From: Caprimulgus europaeus | Taxonomy: Eukaryota > Chordata > Aves > Caprimulgiformes > Caprimulgidae | DNA: 64,000 bases | Reading direction: 5' to 3' | NCBI GenBank assembly: GCA_907165065.1 | Contig: OU015541.1 | Location: forward strand, 10,798,501-10,862,500 | Shown here: in pieces, positions 56,904-64,000 of the stretch | Numbering within the stretch: position 1 is the first letter of the stretch | Layout: every line of letters begins with the position of its first letter | Notes under the pieces: model-generated | What the model saw: only the letters and a program-made list of their open reading frames with translations | Databases searched by the model: none | Told to the model about the DNA's origin: nothing | Translations under genes and position numbers: made by a program

Positions 56904-57394
56904 CTACAAGGGAAGAGAAGAAAAGAGCAATTATTTTCATCATGCTTTCTGGTATTCACTTTCCATTATCAAAAAACGCCAGACTACCTCATGCAGGTTT
57001 TTTGAAGACACCTTTGATCTACAGACTCAGTAACAAAGAGAGAAAGGAAAGTTGCATTTCATCTGGATGTTTGTTTTTTATCACCTGCCTATGAAAATAG
57101 TCCTCAAATGCTAGTATCAGTCCATTTGCAGGTGAGGGGAAGCCAAACAAAATATGAACATTGATCACAAAATAAGGGAAAAGCTTAATAAGCAGGAATA
57201 GACTTCTCGTACATGCAAGGTGACTTATTCATTCTCACTTACACTGTGTATGTGGTCACAGCCTTGCTGGTTTAGGTGGTGTACAGACCCAACCACCACT
57301 TAAATACACCACACAGAAGGCAGAGCTGGTGAAGAGAGAGGAATGAATGAGTTATGTGTTTGAAGTTAAGCGTGGCTTTCATGGATGGTTACGC

Positions 57395-57490
57395 TAAGGC
57401 CCAGATACCTTGTGGTGGTCACACAGGTTGTTTGTGGCAGAGTTAAATATTGATCTCCTGGGCCCCAAGCCAGTTCCTCAGCCACGAGAC
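57395..57490 (+). repeat. MIR/L2-like ancient repeat
   Basis: The order 'ggtggtcacacagg', 'gtggcagagtt', 'ttgatctcctgggcccca', then a C-rich tail with 'cagccacgagactatccctg' follows the MIR/L2 core closely. It is diverged, hence old. Confidence 0.55.
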
Positions 57491-58104
57491 TATCCCTGCT
57501 GCCTTCCTTTATCTTTTACTAATGGAGTTGTCAATTCATTCTATGAATGACTAATGGCTTACTACAGTAACGGAGAACTCTGCTGCCATAATTGCAGGAG
57601 TACGCCACACAAAGTCCCACAAGGGAAATTCAATTAGTCTGAGCTGCCACCAGAACTCAGCTGTGATTACAGCCTTACTTTTCCTGACCTGCTGTGTACT
57701 GATTGAATCAGCACTAACTGATACTTACAATTCTCTGCATTACCAAAGCTTGGGTGTGAGACTGCTGCATGTGTGTTTCAGCTGCATGGCAGTAATCTGC
57801 CTCCTAGAAATGATCTCCAAAGCAGGCTCTGCATTTCTCAGGCTAGGAGGAGATTTCTACAATCTGCAGATGTGACCCAGTTCAGAAAGATGGTAAACTT
57901 AGGAGTATAATTTGAGTAAAGTTATAACTGATAAATTTGAGAATAAATCAACAACTCAATGCTGTCACACAAGAGGTAAATGTAATCTGGGGAGATACTA
58001 AAAGGAGTGGTACATGACTTACAAGAAATAATTACTTAGTTTTAATTCAGCTGAAGTACATGATCTTCTTTTGAATTTTAAAAGACAGGAAAAAAATTCC
58101 CAAC

Positions 58105-58285
58105 TGTTTGGCCCACCAGCCACTGGAATACAGAGACTGTGGAATCCCTGTTACTGGTGACTGAGAACAGATCAGATAAGCATTTGTCTGGGATGGGGTG
58201 TGGGTACATATAACTCTGCCTTTGAATAAGGTGATAAGAATAGGTGACCTCTCGTGGTCCCTTCCAGGTCTGTACTTCAGTGAAA
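58105..58285 (+). repeat. CR1-like LINE 3' tail (old)
   Basis: The segment runs 'gactgtggaatccctgttac', then 'gatcagataagcatttgtct', then 'gcctttgaataaggtgata', then 'gtgacctctcgtggtccctt'. This is the order of amniote CR1-type tails. It is more diverged than the copy at 28.4 kb. Confidence 0.65.
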
Positions 58286-58659
58286 GAAAAATTTTCAAAT
58301 TCTGATTAAAATTCAATAAGCAAGGGCTGCATGGGACCTGTACATGAAGCCAAAATACACACTGGGCCACTCGGGCTCAGCAAGTCCCAGCGCAGACCCA
58401 AAGGCTGCACTGGACATACACAGTCTCAACAAAGCATGCATAAATGTGGCTTATCCCTACCTGCTTTTAACTTCTAAAATGCCTTCTCCTCCAGTCCACT
58501 AAGGCAGCAATTCCTAAACAAGAAACAGACTAATGGGAAACTTCACCCCTGAGCTGCATTTTATCTTGACTTTATTTACTGAGATATCTTTTGAAAACGT
58601 TATTCTTGCCCACACCCTTCCTCAGCCAGAGCAGGAAGGGATGCTGCTTCATTCCTCAC

Positions 58660-58708
58660 CTGGAGTTTTCTCAGGACAAACTCCTGCTGGTAATCCTGAT
58701 TCACACAC
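58660..58708 (-). other. MANBAL: Possible alternative 5' UTR exon of MANBAL
   Basis: On the minus strand an acceptor (gttgtgtttcag) and a donor (CCAG|gtgagg) bound 49 bases with no ATG. This is exon-like and in the correct intron and orientation, but chance pairs of splice sites are common. Confidence 0.2.
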
Positions 58709-60109
58709 CTGAAACACAACACACAAAAATAAATCAGAAAAAGGAACAGATATCATGAAAACCAAAAATCCCCGTCCTCATCTTCCGCAAGTCTCCCCTC
58801 CTTTCCCCTTTCATGTTTCACCTCCCTTGAGGGTATTAGTCATTTTCTAACAAATCCCAGGTGACAGGACCAGCATCCAGAGCTCCCATGCAGGCTGGTA
58901 GCAGCTGCCACTACCATTTTAAGCACTGCTCCATCAAAGTAGCTCACCATGCTCCAACTAGTCATAGCAGAGTGTCCTTGCTTGCACAGCACCACAGCAA
59001 GAAACCCACATTCAGACCATCAGCTTTCCTGCTATCAGTGGAGCTGAACTAACATTAGCAAAACTCTTCCCTGTTTTAAAAAGCTCCTGTGATTAACAAA
59101 AGGCTGAAACCTGCCCAGACCAGGAGGCTAACCCTTACACAAACGAGCAGGCCAGTGCTGAACACTGGGGAACCAGGGCTCAGCATCAGGCTCACCACCT
59201 CCTGTGCTGAAGGAAAACTTGCAAAGTGAGTTTTCTCACCCAGAGCACCAGCTCCTTACACTGTGCCTGGCAGCTAAACCAACAGGTCCCTGGATGATCA
59301 TGGAGTCTTCCTCCCTGTTCCCAAGAAGCTAACAGTTTCACCACCTCTTCACTGGCTAACATCTCTTCTTCTGCACCGACATCAGCCACCTTTTTCCTCA
59401 GACCACCTCACCTAACATGGCTACACTTAGAGCAATTGTTCTTAAATTGCATTTAAAGATCAGTACTGCTATTTCAAACCCTGAGAGGAAGCTTACTGAC
59501 CCTCCACAGCCCTCCAGCTTATTTATTTGTTCTAACAGCAGCTACCACCTCTCCCCACAAGCCCGACTGTCTCACTGGAACATGAGACCAGAAACAAACA
59601 GACACACTGCACTACAGGAACTGATTTTCACTACCTATTTAAAAACAATCAGTCTTGCCTCTATTAGGGTTTTACAGCCAACTAGCTGCCCCCACACAGA
59701 AGGACACGGCCCTGCAGCAAAGCCACGAGCTGTCCCTGAGTAGCCAGGAGCTACTTAGGGCTGCAGGCTCATGCTTTTGCTCAGTGACACCACTGGAAGA
59801 TGGCACAGTGTGGCCCTGTGGTAAATAACCGTGTGTTCTCAGGATCAGAGCCATAAATAGGCCATGTCTACAGAGCTAGGACAGACTGAAACCTTTCTTC
59901 TTGTTGTCCTGTGTTTCCCAGCCGGCATCTTCAAGACCTCACGCTATACAAATAAACAGCATAGGATGAAACCACAGGAACACTTCAACCAACATATATG
60001 AGCTTCCTTTTGGGGTGGAAATAAAGAGGAACAGCATCGGTGCAGAACATGAAAGCTTCCCCAAAAGATGAGGCAAAAAACGCTCTCTCTGGATTTCTGA
60101 AATGACTCG

Positions 60110-60720
60110 GCAGGTGCCGGGATGGAGCCTGGCCCGTTCGCACCGGCTGCGGGAGGCTTTCCCTGCGCTTGGCACCGCTGAGAACAACCATGAGCGAGGC
60201 CGGGGAGCCCGGCCGTAGGCTCAGGGGCCGGCGCCAGGCAGCCGCGTCTGCCAGCCCTGCCCGGGGCTGTCGGGAGCCGCTGTGCCTCCCGGAGCTGGGC
60301 ACGGCCAGCGCTGCTCCCCGCTCCTCGGGGGACCGCTCCGTGCAGCTCTGCCGGACTGCAGCATCAGCAGGAGGAGCGGGCCGCGCGGAGCCGCCGAGGC
60401 TCCCCGGCACCCAGGGCTCTCCCACCCGCGTCCCGATGGGAGCCATCCCGCAACCCCCGGCCGCCCCTCACCAACCCCCCGCCACTCACCGCCCCGCTCG
60501 GCAAGGCCTCGCCGCCCCGGAATTGATTCCCGCCCGGCAGGAAACGACCCAGCCCCGCCACTAGCAACGGCCCGGTCCGCCGCGTTGCTAAGGGCGGCTT
60601 GCGGGGCTGGGCCGGGCTGGAGAGAGGGCTCCGCCGCCCGGTTCCTCCCGAAAGGCCCCTGATGCCGCTCGGCTTGACGCTGCAGCGGGCCCCGCCCTGG
60701 CTGTGGGCGCCGGTGGGTGC
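60110..60720 (-). promoter_or_regulatory. MANBAL: CpG island, MANBAL promoter
   Basis: This is a dense CpG island with a minus-strand donor (GGGCG|gtgagt) whose exon ends at 60490. A pair of inverted half sites, tagcaac (60562-60568) and gttgcta (60584-60590), lies about 75-100 bp upstream of that donor. Frames on the plus strand across the island are composition artefacts. Confidence 0.6.
60490..60560 (-). other. MANBAL: Likely first exon of MANBAL (noncoding)
   Basis: The 3' end is fixed by a consensus donor in the CpG island. The 5' end is not visible. The exon would be untranslated, because the initiator ATG is in the next exon. Confidence 0.45.
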
Positions 60721-63700
60721 CCAGGACCAGGCCCGGACCTGTACAGCTCAGAGCTGATGTAGTCGCCCCCTAAATCAGTGCGAGCATTTTAATCTCTGCC
60801 ATCAACAGCGTGGCCCTTGAGTCCCGGTGGGTTTCTCTTCACCGGCCAGGTTTGATCCGCTCCCTTGAAGTGCTCTGGCAGCAACAATTAAGACGCTTCT
60901 GGCTTTGCTCTTGCTGGGGATTTTTATTTCATTTTTAATGTCCCGCTGCAGTATCCAGCTCTGAAGCAGAGATGTCTTGATAAGATGATCTACAAAGGGA
61001 AAAATGGCTCGTGCTCTGTTTTGTTCCTTTGTGGTATTTTAAAGAAACCGATTTGTTTTGCCCTTTTCCTAACCCTAAAATATCAGTAGTGCCACGTTAG
61101 TTTTGCTGCGGAGATTTATTATCAGAGAGCCTAAATTCTTTGGGGAAAACCTAATCGGTTACTGATCTACTGATGGAGTAAGGCATGGCATTTGTAATAA
61201 AAGGATTTTCTAGGTTCTTACCAAGTATTTGAATTAAATGGGTATTAATGACAACAATTTCAAAGGTTTTGAGCAATTGGATTACAAACCTTTCATCTTT
61301 TTTAGTGCAAAACACTTTACAGACAACCAGAGAACACACATGGCTAGGAGTTGCAGAGGCCAAAGACACTTGTATAAAGAAATTCTTCTGGCATAAAAAT
61401 CCTAAGAAAAAAAATTACTCTTAAATAAATCATTACCAGAGCGTTCACTGCCCCTGGTGAGTGGCTGTACTGGCTCAGGGATAAACCCAGAGCTCAGGAA
61501 AGGCAATAAATTCTGCCCTTTCAGCTCCCAAACACTATTTAGGACACAAAAACACTGAGGAGGGAGAAATAATTCTTGTGAGTGTCAGGAAAGATCCTAT
61601 CGGTAGGGATTAAACAGCCAGACTGAATTCCTCCCAGTACTACCAGTCCACTGAGTCTGGTGGTGCTGCTGTTCACACACCTTCTCTTGGGCTCTGATCC
61701 TTACAGTTTGAAGTTTGTGGGTGAAGGGGGAAAATACACTCTTAGATTGCAACCAATACTGTATGTTTTCTTCTTTTCTCCTCCTCTTCCCCAACAGAAA
61801 TGACAGTATTTCTAAGCAGAAAGCAGAAGGTGAAATTTGCAGCTTTTCTGCAGCTCCTATCCTTTCCCTCTACCACCCTCCCACCCAGAAGACCACCAAA
61901 TACTTTCAGAAAGAAGCCAGGACAGGAGACACTCAGCCCTTGAACCACAAGCAGGTGGTGCCATTAGCCTGCTTTGGCTGCATGCCTTTCACCAGCACCA
62001 CACCACCCATTTGTTTCAGCTGATTGTGAAATAATAAAAAAGGAAGCTCTTTCTAAAAAAAAAAACAAAACAAAACCAAAACCCAAACAAACAAAAAAAC
62101 CCAAACGATTTTTCCAAAGCCTATGAGATGTTGGTGAGTTTCAAAGCTAAAATTGATTCAACAAGCAGAAATGGGAATTTTGCCAGCACCCAGTTCTCAG
62201 TAGAGACAGAGCTCAGGCATGAAGTCTTTCTCCAAATCCAAAACATCTTTAGCTTTTTTAGTTCTTCCTACATTTCTTCTTTGGTTTGCACTGCAGTATT
62301 TCCTGCATGTCTTTGCAATGAGACTTGTTTATTACCATCCATTGTACATGTACCATATCCTTGTGCACCAAAGTCTTTTCGTCCTCAGGTTGCATATTAT
62401 TATTCAGCCAGGAAAAAATCAGTAATAATTGCTTCATTTTTCAGCCCTTACTGGAAGCATGGCCTTCCTCACTCCCTCTCCTCACACAGCACATCTCAGT
62501 CAAATTCTGGTTTTTATCAGCCTTCAGAGCACTTTCCCAAGGTGAGCAGTAAGAGCAGCATTTGGATTCTGATGGCAAACCAAGTCACAGAAAATGTGTA
62601 GACCAACACCCCGCCTGCCCTGATGGGAAGGGAAGTTGCTGAGGTAGTCACAGAGGCCCCTGAGCAGAGGGTAGGTGTTCACAGACCCTTTCCTACACTG
62701 CTTCTCCTTCTCAGAGTATGAAGGTCTCAGTGCTTCCAAAATCAGGAGTAGGGTCCTCAGGTGGCATCAGCACCCAAGAATCAGCAGCTGAAGAGCCTTT
62801 GTGAGCCTGGTCACCGTGAGTTGGTGGCAGGGTTAGGACTGAAGTTGTCTCTCCCTGTTCACTGACTCTGGCTGTAACCTGCTGTTTAACCTTCTAGCCA
62901 GAGCTCCTTTCCAAACTGAAATGAAAGTAGTAAGTCCAAAGATGAACTCCTTAATTACTGAGATTCACTGCTGGCAGCTGAGCTCTGTCTGCTGGGGTTG
63001 GAAGAGGAAGGAGATGGTATTTAGAAAGCCAGAAATTCAGGAACCAGTAACTCTCAATCCTGCAGCTGAGTGTAACATGCTGACATCTGGCTGAAACTCT
63101 TGGCAGTTCACTTGGGCGATGCTGAAACGCTCCAGCAGGAAAGAAACAGAGCCAGACAGGTAGGGGCTCTGGAAGTGGATCTCACCCGCAGAGCTCACCA
63201 GGCCTCCTGGCAGATACACATCTCAGGCTGGTGCCATTTGTTCTACTCTAGTCTCAGTGATATGTTAATGTTTGAAGATTAAGTAGCCTTTTCAAGCAGG
63301 CTTTTAACTCCATGAGACAGTCCCTTCTGATAGCACTTCCTTGCATATTTTAAATTACTGATTTTGTCTATTTTTAATCTGATCTCTCGCTTCAGAGTCA
63401 TTCACATAATGCAAACTGTGCTCTCATCCAGAGGGACTCCTTCCTTGTGATTATTTTGATAAATGTTTGTATTTTGTTTCCTATCAATCTAAATTCCTCA
63501 AGGAAAAAACTCTCCCTAGGAAATCTATTGATCTTCAAAGGATTGAGTTTGGAGGATGTGAAGATCCAAATCCCAGAACTTTATCCTTCCAAGGTGGAGA
63601 AACCAAGTCTTGTATAATTTTCTAATGGCAAGTCTCACCACATCTGCTGGGTTTAAGTTTTGGGTCCTCTGTTTCTTCCTTGGGGGAAACTGGAAACATG

Positions 63701-64000
63701 GACCAAATCTTGGCTTTCTCATCTCATTTTTGTTTGCTTGCCTTCCAGAGAAATAACTGCATTTTTGCAAAGAACTTAGGAATGAATGTTACTGTGTAAG
63801 CACCAGTAATGGACAATGTAATTAAATGACTGAAGATCAATTTATATATAATATGCCTTAGTTCTGCCACTTGGGATAAGACTTTTGAACCAAAATGTGT
63901 CCCATCCTACTTCTAAGATGGCAAACCTAGGCAAAATATTTAACTTCTAATCTTAGGCAGTTCTCTTTAATTTACCATTAGCACATTTGCCATAAGTTAG
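60721..64000. other. Region beyond MANBAL, no firm gene
   Basis: The sequence is AT-rich and without a recognised coding exon on either strand. In mammals GHRH and RPN2 follow on this side, but I see neither here, so they lie further out if present. One plus-strand segment (61798-62054) looks like a terminal exon or a retrocopy tail. Confidence 0.5.
61798..62054 (+). other. Terminal-exon-like or retrocopy-tail segment
   Basis: A long pyrimidine tract ending CTTCCCCAACAG stops at 61797. An AATAAA is at 62033-62038, and an A-rich run starts at 62055, about 17 bases after the signal. This is what a last exon, or a genomic copy of an mRNA 3' end, would look like. The frames within it match no family I know. 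A simple A-rich repeat after a chance hexamer is also possible. Confidence 0.25.

Larger units (their letters stand above)
56904..60489 (-). other. MANBAL: MANBAL intron 1
   Basis: This interval between the CpG-island donor and the coding exon contains a MIR-like fragment (57.4 kb), a CR1-like tail (58.1-58.3 kb) and a 49-nt exon-like segment (58660-58708). No other gene is recognised. Confidence 0.6.

Noticed and set aside
60169-60662. ORFs of about 130-150 codons in the MANBAL CpG island
   Set aside because: They are Arg/Ala/Pro-rich frames in several phases with no family features.
63525-63770. 81-codon minus-strand ORF near the right end
   Set aside because: There is no recognisable family, no clear splice context and no ATG-context support. 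Left unannotated.
60721-64000. GHRH or RPN2 exons expected from human gene order
   Set aside because: No GHRH-like peptide or RPN2-like segment is seen in either orientation, so they lie outside the window if conserved.

Overview
This window looks like an avian nuclear chromosome segment. Its genes are spliced with GT-AG introns, it has CpG-island promoters, it carries CR1-type retroposon tails, and it encodes a 533-residue c-Src, the length I recall for bird Src. It is not a bacterial or viral sequence. The unique domain of Src differs at about nine positions from the chicken protein as I remember it, so the species is probably another bird rather than Gallus. That last point is recall plus inference.

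Three protein genes are supported, in the order BLCAP (+), SRC (-), MANBAL (-), the same neighbourhood as human 20q11.23. BLCAP starts in a CpG island at the left edge. It has a long first intron and one coding exon (6818-7081, 87 aa), and its poly(A) signal is at 8411. About 5 kb without a gene separates its tail from the convergent tail of SRC. SRC has 11 coding exons between 16665 and 25896. All were resolved to the base, with compatible reading phases, and they sum to exactly 533 codons plus stop. The likely 3' UTR is about 2.9 kb with a poly(A) signal at 13743. The 5' side is a long noncoding region with a candidate 75-nt untranslated exon at 30135-30209 and a CpG-island first exon ending at 43323. 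The 18-nt neuronal N1 microexon of SRC (encoding RKVDVR) is present and in phase at 24818-24835. MANBAL has two coding exons (56709-56858 and 54030-54137, 85 aa) and a CpG-island first exon ending near 60490.

The rest is intronic or intergenic. It holds a CR1 tail (28.4-28.7 kb), a second CR1-like tail (58.1-58.3 kb), old MIR/L2-like fragments, several tandem repeats, and AT-rich patches that look like conserved noncoding elements. The tandem repeats are an 18-copy CATCC array at 12.9 kb, an ATT array beside the SRC coding-exon acceptor, a 27-bp minisatellite at 26.2 kb and an 11-bp minisatellite at 48.3 kb.

The genes do not form an operon. SRC is a membrane-associated tyrosine kinase. BLCAP is a small membrane protein whose mRNA is a known A-to-I editing target in mammals. 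MANBAL is a small single-pass membrane protein. I found no wholly new system. The most interesting items are the intact N1 splicing unit, a hand-folded hairpin over the BLCAP start codon that places the Q5 editing adenosine in a bulge, and a nested perfect inverted repeat in an SRC intron.
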